From: Paracoccaceae bacterium
Lineage (GTDB): Bacteria > Pseudomonadota > Alphaproteobacteria > Rhodobacterales > Rhodobacteraceae
DNA: 6,065 nucleotides
Direction of reading: 5' to 3'
NCBI GenBank assembly: GCA_007120685.1
Contig: SKNG01000264.1
Span: forward strand, 1 to 6,065
The notes under the pieces were generated by a model, which was not told the DNA's origin, did not search any database, and worked only from the letters and a program-made list of their open reading frames with translations. Below, in pieces: positions 1 through 5,274 of this stretch. The stretch's first letter is position 1; every line of letters starts with the position of its first letter. The translations under genes and the position numbers were made by a program.

Positions 1-59
1 GATTGAAGTTCAGCACGGTCGGCGGGGCCAAGGTAGAGGCAGATGTCAGGGCGTCTCAT
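1..59 (-). mobile_element. N-terminal start of a probable IS630-like transposase, cut by the window edge
   Basis: A minus-strand frame begins with ATG at 59 and stays open to the window edge. It reads MRRPDICLYLGPADRAELQ. An N-terminus of the type 'RPD..L...DRAELE' resembles IS630-family transposases from alphaproteobacteria, but only 19 residues are visible and no DDE catalytic residue can be checked. Positions 60-119 would then be the element's upstream end, and the TA at 117-118 would fit the TA target preference of IS630 elements. No terminal inverted repeat can be confirmed because the other end lies outside the window. The family call is from memory and is tentative. Confidence 0.35.
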
Positions 60-124
60 ACCCCGAATATCGCACAGCAGAGCGCTCTTGGGAATCCTGC
101 GTCAGGCGTGGAACACTAGGCGCC

Positions 125-493
125 GTGGCCACGCGAATGGCGGGGCGCGCGCGGGCCCGCGGCGGCCGGGTGCGCGGCCACGTGCGGGGGCTGTCGCTCG
201 CCGGGCTCATGGCCAATGCCGGCGCAGTCGCCGCCCTGGCCGTGCTGGCCTCGGTGCATATGGATGACCCAACGCAACATGCCCGCGACGCGCTGCACGG
301 CGTTCTGGCGGGCCATGCGGGTCTGCACGCGCTGATCGGCGCGGGCTTTGCGGCTTTCGCCCTGGATCAGGCGCGGCGCGGCGAGATCACCGCCCACCAT
401 GCCGGCGCGCTGCCGACATGGCGGCTCTGGCAGGACTTCGCCGCCATCACCACGCCTATCTCGGCGCTTCTCGCGCTGGGGATCGGGGCATGA
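125..493 (+). CDS. C-terminal piece of a cytochrome c oxidase subunit III-like membrane protein
   Basis: The frame is open from the window's left edge to the TGA at 491-493. The GTG at 125 (or ATG at 137) is only the first usable start inside it. The first 20 or so residues are Arg/Gly-rich and look non-native. The rest has three hydrophobic stretches, at about residues 25-45, 68-90 and 108-121. A His-containing helix (LAGHAGLHALIGAGFAAF), then a short polar loop and a Trp-rich last helix (TWRLWQDFAAITTP) resemble the end of subunit III, or of fused subunit I+III, in heme-copper oxidases. The copper and heme ligands belong to subunit I and are not here. It is probably truncated at its 5' side by the neighbouring mobile element, so it is a remnant rather than a working oxidase. 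A stand-alone small membrane protein is the alternative. Confidence 0.5.
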   Translation: MATRMAGRARARGGRVRGHVRGLSLAGLMANAGAVAALAVLASVHMDDPTQHARDALHGVLAGHAGLHALIGAGFAAFALDQARRGEITAHHAGALPTWRLWQDFAAITTPISALLALGIGA

Positions 494-503
494 GGTGGCC
501 CGC

Positions 504-818
504 ATGAGATGGCTCTTCCTCTCGCTCGCCGGGCCGGGCATCTGGGCGGCGGGCTTTGCCGGCGTCTACGCCCTGCACGGTGCCGGCTGCGCGCTGGGCT
601 GGCCCGGAACCGCGCTGGCAGCCGGGCTCGACCTGCACCGCGCCGTGCTCTGGGCCGGCTGGCTGGCCACGCTGGCCGCGGGTGCCTTGCTGCTGACCCG
701 CCTGCCCGTTGTCGCCGATGGAGGGCTGGTGCACCAACTGCCGCGTGCCGGCGCCTGGATCGGACTGACCGCCACGCTTCTTACCCTGCTGCCGGTTGCA
801 GTGGCGACAAGCTGCTGA
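504..818 (+). CDS. Small three-helix membrane protein, probably of the cytochrome oxidase cluster
   Basis: The product is 104 aa. ATG at 504 is chosen because GAGGTGG at 493-499 is a fair ribosome binding site, the start follows the preceding stop by 10 bases, and the longer in-frame extension is Arg/Ser/Pro-rich and overlaps the upstream gene. It has three hydrophobic segments: about residues 3-22 (LAGPGIWAAGFAGVYALHG), 45-65 (a DLHRAVLWAGWLATLAAGALL-type helix) and 82-102. The motif GPGIWAAGFAGVYALHGAGC is typical of small uncharacterised membrane proteins that follow subunit I/III genes in alphaproteobacterial oxidase clusters. That assignment is inferred from context and pattern and has not been searched. 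It is probably co-transcribed with the upstream gene and, if that gene is truncated, may lack its native promoter. No catalytic motif is visible. Confidence 0.6.
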   Translation: MRWLFLSLAGPGIWAAGFAGVYALHGAGCALGWPGTALAAGLDLHRAVLWAGWLATLAAGALLLTRLPVVADGGLVHQLPRAGAWIGLTATLLTLLPVAVATSC

Positions 819-837
819 TCACCGACATACGCGAAAA

Positions 838-863
838 GGCCGCGCCGCGGTTGCGGCGAGGCC
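838..863. terminator. Hairpin between convergent genes, probable terminator
   Basis: The arms 838-848 and 853-863 pair over 11 positions with one mismatch (G842/A859) around a GGTT loop. AAAA precedes the stem at 834-837, so a minus-strand transcript from the PRC gene would end in a U4 run. On the plus strand only CGTTT follows, a weak tract. The position between the stop at 818 (plus) and the stop at 886 (minus) fits a shared terminator that works best for the minus strand. Confidence 0.6.
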
Positions 864-885
864 CGTTTCAGGCGTCAGACTGAGA

Positions 886-1257
886 TCAGCCCTTGTAGTC
901 GGGCAGCGACTCCATCTGCTCGCGCGTCATCTGGAGGTGAATGCGCACACTCTCGTCGTCCTCGTTCCAAAGGATCTCGGCACCCTCGATGGGCAGTGCG
1001 ACGGTGTGCGAGCCCACGCCGAGAAAGCCGCCGATGTCGACAATCACCTCCGACACGCCGCCATCAGCGGCCAGCTTCGCATCGTTGACGCTGCCGATGT
1101 TGTCGCCCATCGCGTCGTAGACCTCCGCGCAAAGAACCCCAGAAAGCCGCCGACGTCGATCAGAACGACACGGATCTCGCCGTCCTGGCTGAGCACAATG
1201 TCATCGATCGAGCCGCCATTCTCCCAAGCGTCACGCTCGGCGAAGAAACGGGCCGAA
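886..1257 (-). pseudogene. Degraded PRC-barrel domain protein with two partial repeats
   Basis: The gene reads in two minus-strand frames. The upstream frame (about 1257-1137) contains AERDAWENGG followed by GSIDDIVLSQDGEIR and IDVGGFLG. The downstream frame (about 1135-886) contains VYDAMGDNIGSVNDAKLAA, then VSEVIVDIGGFLG, VALPIEGAEILWNEDDESVR and a tail ending MESLPDYKG. Both carry the G-S-[IV]-x-D...D-[VI]-GGFLG core of PRC-barrel proteins. Over that 26-residue core they are identical at 13 positions. Two-PRC secreted proteins are known in Rhodobacterales. Here the second half of repeat 1 and the usual linker are missing, and the frame changes at 1131-1137. No signal peptide precedes repeat 1, although the family usually has one. 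If the downstream frame is translated alone from ATG at 1110, it gives 74 aa. The gene lies downstream of the sensor kinase in the same direction, so it may be a former GSR-linked stress gene. It is probably non-functional as it stands. Confidence 0.7.
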
Positions 1258-1385
1258 CTGGTCCAGCGGCCCGTAGCCGTGGTTTCCCTGCTTCCCTGGT
1301 CGGAGGACCCGCATGGCGAAGTATCGCACCACACCCGTCAACCCACCCGACAGTCTTCGGCAGGACGCGCCTGGACAAACCGGCA

Positions 1386-2724
1386 TCAGTGCCCTGTTGC
1401 GGCACCTGACGGCGCCGCGGCGGCAGCGGGTGCCGCCTCGCCCGCTGCGGTTGACGTAAAGCGCACTTCCAGTTCCCAGACCGGCGTGCCTCCGCCGTCT
1501 CGCGCATCTTCTGACGGCAGGGCCCGCCCAGTTGCAGGGTGAAAGCTTCGATCAGCTCCGTGCCCAGCCCAGGTGACTCATCCGCTGCGATGTCGCCCTC
1601 TTTCCTGCTGCTTGCGTCAAGGGCCTGATCCCGCAACGGGTTGCACAAGCGCAGCACAACGACAGCTGCGGGGGTTGGGCCGCTCTGCTCGCCGGTGCTC
1701 TCGTCCGCGGCCACTACCAGTTCGACCGAGAGCCAGTTGTCATTTCCCCGGATGCCAGCCATGTGCTTGAGCGCATTGGTCACCGCCTCGTGCAAAAGGA
1801 ACGACAGCGGCACCATCTGGTCGGCCTCCAGCACAATCGGCTCCAGCGCAAGCCGCAGCGCGGGTGCCCGGCCCGAGGCAGCACCGAGACCAACAATCCG
1901 CCCGAGGAGTTCCTCGATCACCTTGTCGGCCCTGACCGTGGCCAGCCGATCCTCTGAATAAAGCGCGCGGTGCGCTGACGCCAGCGCCAGGACGCGGTGA
2001 TGAAAGCTTTGCAATACCTGCCGCGCGGCGGGATCGCCAAGCTGGCGCAGATGCAGGTTTATCACCGAGGCAATCAGCTGCAGGTTGTTCTTCACCCGGT
2101 GATGGATTTCCTTGAGGAGCACTGTCTTTTCGGTCAGCGCGCGCTCGCGCTCCTGTTCATCACGGGCAGCGTCCTGCGGGCGATCGATATCGAGATGAAG
2201 CCCTCCAGCCCGTGATCGTTGAACACCGGCCGCGTGACGATGATCACCGGCAGGCCGGTGGCCGCGCCTGCAGGGCTGACCCCCAGCGTGGTGGCCGGTG
2301 CAGCGCGAAGCCGCTGAAAGGCAGCGCTGTCGCCGAACGCAATCGCCTCCCCTTGGGACCGGCAGGTCACGCTGCCGTCAAGATCGATGAAACCGGCAAC
2401 GCTGTAGATGTTCGATCGCGCGACATGGCTGCGCATCAGGTCACTGCATGCGCCCTCGTCCGCGCGTTGCGCCAGCGCCAGTTGTTCAAGGGTCCGTGCC
2501 GAAGTGAGCGCGCTCTCGATCAGCGCCCGCTCGCCCGCAACACTGTCCGCGGCCAGCGTGATGAGGTTCCGCTCGCCAGCGCGTTGCGCGGCACGTTGCG
2601 TCTCGGCCGCGCTGTGAATCGAGATCGCACCGAGCGGCAGAAGCGCCATCGACAACAGCACCACAAGCCGGGACGTCAGCCCGTTCGTCGCCCGTCGAAC
2701 TGCCTCGAGGGTCCGCCGCTTCAT
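1386..2724 (-). pseudogene. HisKA_2-type sensor histidine kinase of the general stress response, frameshifted
   Basis: Restoring two single-base losses (near 2167 and near 1524) gives one protein of about 446 aa. Residues 18-36 form a membrane helix after a basic N-terminus. Residues 38-185 are a sensor-like region with GERALIESAL, SVAGFIDLDGSVTC and LEGFISISIARRTL. The kinase part begins RDEQERERALTEKTV, then LLKEIHHRVKNNLQLIASV, the dimerisation/phosphorylation box of HisKA_2 kinases. The likely phospho-acceptor is the His before Arg (2099-2101). HEAVTNALKHM is the ATPase N-box and PGLGTELIEAF the G-box. The tail is Ala-rich and ends at the TGA 1386-1388. Kinases of this class phosphorylate PhyR. 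The start is 18 bases after ecfG, so nepR-ecfG-kinase form one operon. As the sequence stands, translation from 2724 stops at 2134 before the His box. A second membrane helix and HAMP domain, expected between sensor and kinase, are absent. Confidence 0.85.
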
Positions 2725-2742
2725 CTGGCCGGCCTGCCCCGA

Positions 2743-3360
2743 CTACAAGCCCTGCCGGTTCATGACCGTACGTGTTGCAACCTCGGTCAGGTCCATGCCT
2801 TCACCGCGTTCAAGGCCCAACAGCTCGGCCAGGGCGCGCCGCCCCCTTGCCGCACGGCTCTTGATCGTACCCTGAGCACAGCCGCAGGTTTCGGCGGCTT
2901 CCTCGACCGAAAAGCCCATCGCACCGACCAGCATCAGCGCCTCGCGCTGTTCCAGCGGCAACTGCGCAAAGGCGGCTGCCAGATCGTTCAGCGCCATGCG
3001 GCCGTCATGGTCGGGCTTGGAGGCAAGCTGCGACGCCGCGATGCCGTCCGGATCGGGCACTTCGCGCCGCCGTTTGCTGCGTAGCGAGTGCAGACTGTTG
3101 CGCAGGATCGTGAACATCCATCCGCGCAGGTTCGTGCCCGGCGTGTAGAGATGGAACTTGCTCCAGGCCTTCAGCAGCGTTTCCTGCACCAGATCATCGG
3201 CCAGGGTGCCGTCGCGGCACAGGCTCAGCGCAAAGGCCCGCAAGGCCGGCAGATGCTCGATGATCTCCTCGCGGGGGTCGGCAGGCGGGGACGAGGGCGC
3301 GGAGTCGACTGGTGCGGTATCGTCCTGCACCACGCCAGAAAGGCATGACATCTCGGTCAT
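2743..3360 (-). CDS. ecfG: EcfG-type (ECF15) RNA polymerase sigma factor of the general stress response
   Basis: The 205-aa product directs RNA polymerase to GSR promoters when released from NepR. Region 2 covers about residues 32-98, with the DDLVQETLLKAW helix (55-66) and NLRGWMFTILRN (77-88), which contact the -10 element. Region 4 covers about 125-180, with a helix-turn-helix SVEEAAETCGCAQGTIKSRA (151-170) for the -35 GGAAC element. The Pro/Ser/Asp-rich first 30 residues are an N-terminal extension. The ATG at 3360 overlaps the nepR stop (ATGA), which implies translational coupling and balanced synthesis of sigma and anti-sigma. The stop TAG is at 2743-2745. The two perfect EcfG sites upstream indicate autoregulation through the nepR promoter. 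Assignment to EcfG rather than another ECF group rests on the NepR/PhyR neighbourhood and the promoter sequences, and is strong. Confidence 0.93.
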   Translation of the reverse strand: MTEMSCLSGVVQDDTAPVDSAPSSPPADPREEIIEHLPALRAFALSLCRDGTLADDLVQETLLKAWSKFHLYTPGTNLRGWMFTILRNSLHSLRSKRRREVPDPDGIAASQLASKPDHDGRMALNDLAAAFAQLPLEQREALMLVGAMGFSVEEAAETCGCAQGTIKSRAARGRRALAELLGLERGEGMDLTEVATRTVMNRQGL

Positions 3361-3560
3361 TTTCCGTTTGCCTCGCTGCGCAGGCGTTCGATCAGGGTCT
3401 TCAGCTGGTCCGGCAGTTCCTGCTGCAGTTGTTGCTCGTAGAGCATCCGAAGGTTCTCGTTGATCTGCTGCTCGACAGCTGGCGGCAGATGCCGAGCGCT
3501 GTTACTTTCGGTGTGTGCTCGCGTCATGGTCTTGTCACGTTCTTTATGCTTTCTGCCCAT
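3357..3560 (-). CDS. nepR: NepR anti-sigma factor
   Basis: The 67-aa product is the anti-sigma factor that holds EcfG inactive until phosphorylated PhyR displaces it. The conserved NepR core is visible: INENLRMLYEQQLQQELPDQ followed by LKTLIERL, predicted to form two amphipathic helices joined at the L-P-D turn. The N-terminus, MGRKHKERDK, is basic. ATG at 3560 is preferred because AGGGA lies a few bases upstream on the minus strand. The alternative ATG at 3527 (56 aa) has no clear ribosome binding site. An in-frame extension to 3770 runs through the promoter and into phyR, so it is not coding. The stop TGA (3357-3359) overlaps the ecfG start. Transcription is expected to start about 7 bases downstream of the CGTT at 3621-3624, near 3614, giving a leader of about 50 bases. 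Confidence 0.9.
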   Translation of the reverse strand: MGRKHKERDKTMTRAHTESNSARHLPPAVEQQINENLRMLYEQQLQQELPDQLKTLIERLRSEANGK

Positions 3561-3613
3561 GGCATCCCTACCGAAATCTCGTGCAGCGTTGACGTCCAAG
3601 GCATGTGTTGTCA

Positions 3614-3638
3614 GGAACCGAACGCCGTGTGAAGCGTT
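3614..3638 (+). promoter_or_regulatory. EcfG-dependent promoter of phyR
   Basis: GGAAC at 3614-3618 and CGTT at 3635-3638 are separated by 16 bases, an exact match to the alphaproteobacterial GSR consensus. The expected start near 3645 gives phyR a leader of about 28 bases containing GGGAAAGGA (3657-3665). This supports the phyR start at 3673 and positive feedback by EcfG. Confidence 0.88.
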
Positions 3639-3645
3639 CGGTTCC
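3621..3645 (-). promoter_or_regulatory. EcfG-dependent promoter of nepR-ecfG-kinase
   Basis: On the minus strand GGAAC (3645-3641) and CGTT (3624-3621) are separated by 16 bases, again an exact consensus match. It shares the palindrome with the phyR promoter and drives the operon leftwards, so EcfG would activate its own gene and its inhibitor. Because the two sites occupy almost the same DNA, polymerase can probably occupy only one direction at a time. Confidence 0.88.
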
Positions 3646-3672
3646 TTATGATCCCCGGGAAAGGATGAAGAA

Positions 3673-4548
3673 ATGAGCGACCGGCAACCATCAGCGATGG
3701 GAGATGGCGTGACAGTGGCGGCGCCACGGCAGGTGTCGACGCCTGACGGGGGCAACATGGCCCTTCGCATCGCCGCAGAATTGCCGTTCCTGAGGCGCTA
3801 CGCTCGCGCGCTTACCGGCAATCAGGACAGCGGTGATCGCTATGCCGCCGCCACGCTGGAGGCGCTGGTCAGCGACCGCTCGCTGCTCGCTGTGGCGGAT
3901 GACCCGAAGATCGCGCTCTTTGCCGCCTTCCATGCCGTGTGGTCCACCACCGGCGCACCGGTGACCACCGAGGGCGCGGATAGCAGCCTCGAGGCGCAGG
4001 CCCAATCGCATCTTGCGCGGCTGACGGCGAACACCCGTGAGGCGCTGCTCCTGCGCACGATCGAAGAGTTCGGCTACGCCGAGATCGGGCAGATCATGCG
4101 GATCGGGCCGGAAGACGCCGAGGAACTGGTCGCCATCGCCTATCGCGAGATGGCCGAAGGTATCCGCGGCAAGGTCATGGTGATCGAAGACGAGCCGCTG
4201 ATCGCGCTGGATATCCGCAACACTGTCTCCGACATGGGCCACGCGGTGACCGGCATCGCGCGGACCCGTGACCAGGCGGTGACGCTGGGGCGCGAGACAC
4301 CACCGGACCTTATTCTGGCCGATATCCAGCTGGCCGATAATTCATCCGGCATCGACGCGGTGAACGACCTTCTGGCCGACATGCCCGATGTGCCGGTGAT
4401 CTTCATCACCGCCTTTCCTGACCGGCTGCTGACCGGCGAGCGGCCGGAACCGGCTTTCCTGATCACCAAGCCCTTCGCTCCCGAACAGGTGCGCTCTGCG
4501 GTGTCTCAGGCGATGTTCTTTGCCTCGACTGCAACGCTGACCGGATAA
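3673..4548 (+). CDS. phyR: PhyR general stress response regulator (sigma-like domain plus receiver)
   Basis: The 291-aa product is the anti-anti-sigma factor: once phosphorylated it binds NepR through its sigma-like domain. Residues 30-160 are the EcfG-like part, with LRIAAELPFLRRYARALTGN and a region-4-like segment around LTANTREALLLRTIEEFGYA (117-136). Residues 167-290 are the receiver: acidic E172-D173-E174 in MVIEDEPLIALD, phospho-acceptor D217 in LILADIQL, T246 in FITAFP and K266 in LITKPF. All are present, so it should be phosphorylatable. The start at 3673 has GGGAAAGGA 7 bases upstream and lies just after the promoter. ATG at 3757 would give 263 aa, nearer the usual family length of about 265, but has a poorer ribosome binding site. 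The extra 28 residues show no motif. The gene is divergent from nepR-ecfG and likely EcfG-activated. Confidence 0.95.
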   Translation: MSDRQPSAMGDGVTVAAPRQVSTPDGGNMALRIAAELPFLRRYARALTGNQDSGDRYAAATLEALVSDRSLLAVADDPKIALFAAFHAVWSTTGAPVTTEGADSSLEAQAQSHLARLTANTREALLLRTIEEFGYAEIGQIMRIGPEDAEELVAIAYREMAEGIRGKVMVIEDEPLIALDIRNTVSDMGHAVTGIARTRDQAVTLGRETPPDLILADIQLADNSSGIDAVNDLLADMPDVPVIFITAFPDRLLTGERPEPAFLITKPFAPEQVRSAVSQAMFFASTATLTG

Positions 4549-4591
4549 CTGGCCCGGCGCGAAGTCCGCAAGAGCACGGCAGATATCAAGA

Positions 4592-4618
4592 AAAGCTCCG
4601 TTCAAACACCGGGGCTTT
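4592..4618 (+). terminator. Hairpin downstream of phyR, possible terminator
   Basis: AAAGCTCCG (4592-4600) pairs with CGGGGCTTT (4610-4618) over 9 positions with one G-U pair and a 9-base loop. It lies 44 bases after the phyR stop. The 3' arm ends in TTT but no longer U tract follows, so efficiency is uncertain. Confidence 0.5.
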
Positions 4619-4734
4619 CAGGGTATGAGCGTCCAGTCGAACCACGGCGAGCGATACGACTGAACTGGTTCGCCTTCCGCTCGGCAGCCAAGGTTGTCGT
4701 CCCTGGTCTCGCCCGCCGCACCATGCGGCTCGTC

Positions 4735-4893
4735 TCAAGCGACAGGCGGCGCAGGCTGCGGCTCGATAACCTGGGGCGTGCCCTCAGGCTCGGTCAGCGG
4801 CGTCACGGACGCGCCTTCGGCAGGCAAACCTTGCCCGGTTTCAGCCTGCAGCGCTTCCTGCATCGGTGGCGTTGCCCCCCAGCCAGCCGGCAT
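4735..4893 (-). CDS. Doubtful 52-aa ORF with a Pro/Glu-rich C-terminus
   Basis: The frame runs from ATG at 4893 (open back to just after a TAA at 4921-4923) to TGA at 4735-4737. It begins MPAGWGATPPMQEALQAETG and ends EGTPQVIEPQPAPPVA. Its Ala/Glu/Pro/Gln composition looks like the disordered tail of a real protein, unlike the Arg-rich shadow frames around it. There is no good ribosome binding site and no recognised domain. It may be the 3' remnant of a lost gene, convergent with phyR, or chance. Confidence 0.25.
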   Translation of the reverse strand: MPAGWGATPPMQEALQAETGQGLPAEGASVTPLTEPEGTPQVIEPQPAPPVA

Positions 4894-4941
4894 CCGAACG
4901 GATGCACGACCCCGCTGATCTTACGGCGGCCCGTGGGTCGC

Positions 4942-4966
4942 GGAACCAAGGCCCAGCCCTTGCGTT
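4942..4966 (+). promoter_or_regulatory. EcfG-dependent promoter of the DUF1328-DUF2383 pair
   Basis: GGAAC (4942-4946) and CGTT (4963-4966) are separated by 16 bases, identical in spacing to the phyR and nepR sites. Expected transcription start is near 4973, giving a leader of about 48 bases before the DUF1328 start at 5021. This places the two downstream genes in the EcfG regulon. Confidence 0.85.
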
Positions 4967-5020
4967 GACCTGGCAATCGACCACCGAAACCAATGCAACC
5001 CACCATGAAAGGAGCGTCCC

Positions 5021-5194
5021 ATGCTTGGCTGGGCCCTGACCTTCCTCATCGTCGCGCTGATCGCCGCTGCGCTTGGCTTCACCGGAATTGCCGGTGCCGC
5101 CTCTTCCATCGCGCAGATCCTCTTCGTGATCTTCCTGATCCTCTTTGTCGTCGCGATGGTGGCGCGGGCAGTGCGCGGTCAGCCGCCGGTCTGA
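5021..5194 (+). CDS. DUF1328 (YtjA-family) small membrane protein
   Basis: The 57-aa product begins MLGWALTFLIVALIAAALGF and continues TGIAGAASSIAQILFVIFLI, ending VRGQPPV. Two hydrophobic helices (about 4-22 and 30-50) joined by a Gly/Ala loop, with a short basic tail, match the DUF1328 family of small inner-membrane proteins. The start has an excellent ribosome binding site, AAAGGAG at 5008-5014. The biochemical role is unknown; family members are often stress-induced, and here an EcfG promoter lies directly upstream. It is followed after 80 bases by the DUF2383 gene in the same direction. A longer overlapping frame beginning at 4993 is not the real gene here. Confidence 0.92.
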   Translation: MLGWALTFLIVALIAAALGFTGIAGAASSIAQILFVIFLILFVVAMVARAVRGQPPV

Positions 5195-5216
5195 CCCATC
5201 TGCACCCGAGACGACA

Positions 5217-5247
5217 GCCCGGCGGCGTCCCACGGGGCTCGCCGGGC
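5217..5247 (+). other. Hairpin between the DUF1328 and DUF2383 genes
   Basis: GCCCGGCG (5217-5224) pairs perfectly with CGCCGGGC (5240-5247) around a 15-base loop. No U tract follows, so it is not a standard terminator. It could stabilise or partly attenuate the transcript between the two genes, or simply be chance in GC-rich DNA. Confidence 0.4.
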
Positions 5248-5274
5248 CTGCCGCCCCTTTCAAGAAAGCTGGAC

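Larger units (their letters stand above)
3613..3646. repeat. Perfect inverted repeat that carries both divergent stress promoters
   Basis: AGGAACCGAACG at 3613-3624 is repeated in exact reverse complement, CGTTCGGTTCCT, at 3635-3646, with a 10-base centre (3625-3634). Each 12-base arm contains the -35 GGAAC of one direction and the complement of the -10 CGTT of the other. The symmetry therefore makes two equal and overlapping EcfG promoters. The match ends at C3612/T3647. Confidence 0.95.
4549..4941. other. Mostly gene-free stretch between phyR and the DUF1328 promoter
   Basis: This stretch of nearly 400 bases holds a hairpin at 4592-4618 and a doubtful minus-strand ORF at 4735-4893. A short inverted repeat (CGAACCA near 4638-4644, TGGTTCG near 4666-4672) occurs between them. 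The plus-strand open frames here are Arg/Pro/Ser-rich, have no convincing ribosome binding sites and match no family I recognise. No tRNA or other RNA gene is seen. Confidence 0.5.

Noticed and set aside
110..134. GGAAC as a possible EcfG -35 element before the oxidase-like gene
   Set aside because: Sixteen bases later the sequence is ACGC rather than CGTT, so the -10 element is missing.
1313..1459. Plus-strand ORF starting MAKYRTTPV, recalling the N-terminus of some transporters
   Set aside because: The resemblance ends after nine residues, the rest is Arg/Pro-rich, and it runs into the antisense of the kinase gene.
796..1542. Long plus-strand open frame (248 aa)
   Set aside because: It is antisense to the PRC gene and the kinase C-terminus, which show clear family motifs; its own product is Arg/Ser-rich without a recognisable domain.
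2212..3084. 290-aa plus-strand frame opposite ecfG and the kinase
   Set aside because: It is a shadow frame; the minus strand carries strong sigma-factor and kinase motifs.
4630..4680. tRNA-like GGTTCGACT on the minus strand and a short inverted repeat
   Set aside because: No acceptor stem, D arm or anticodon arm can be built around it; the repeat is only 7 bases.
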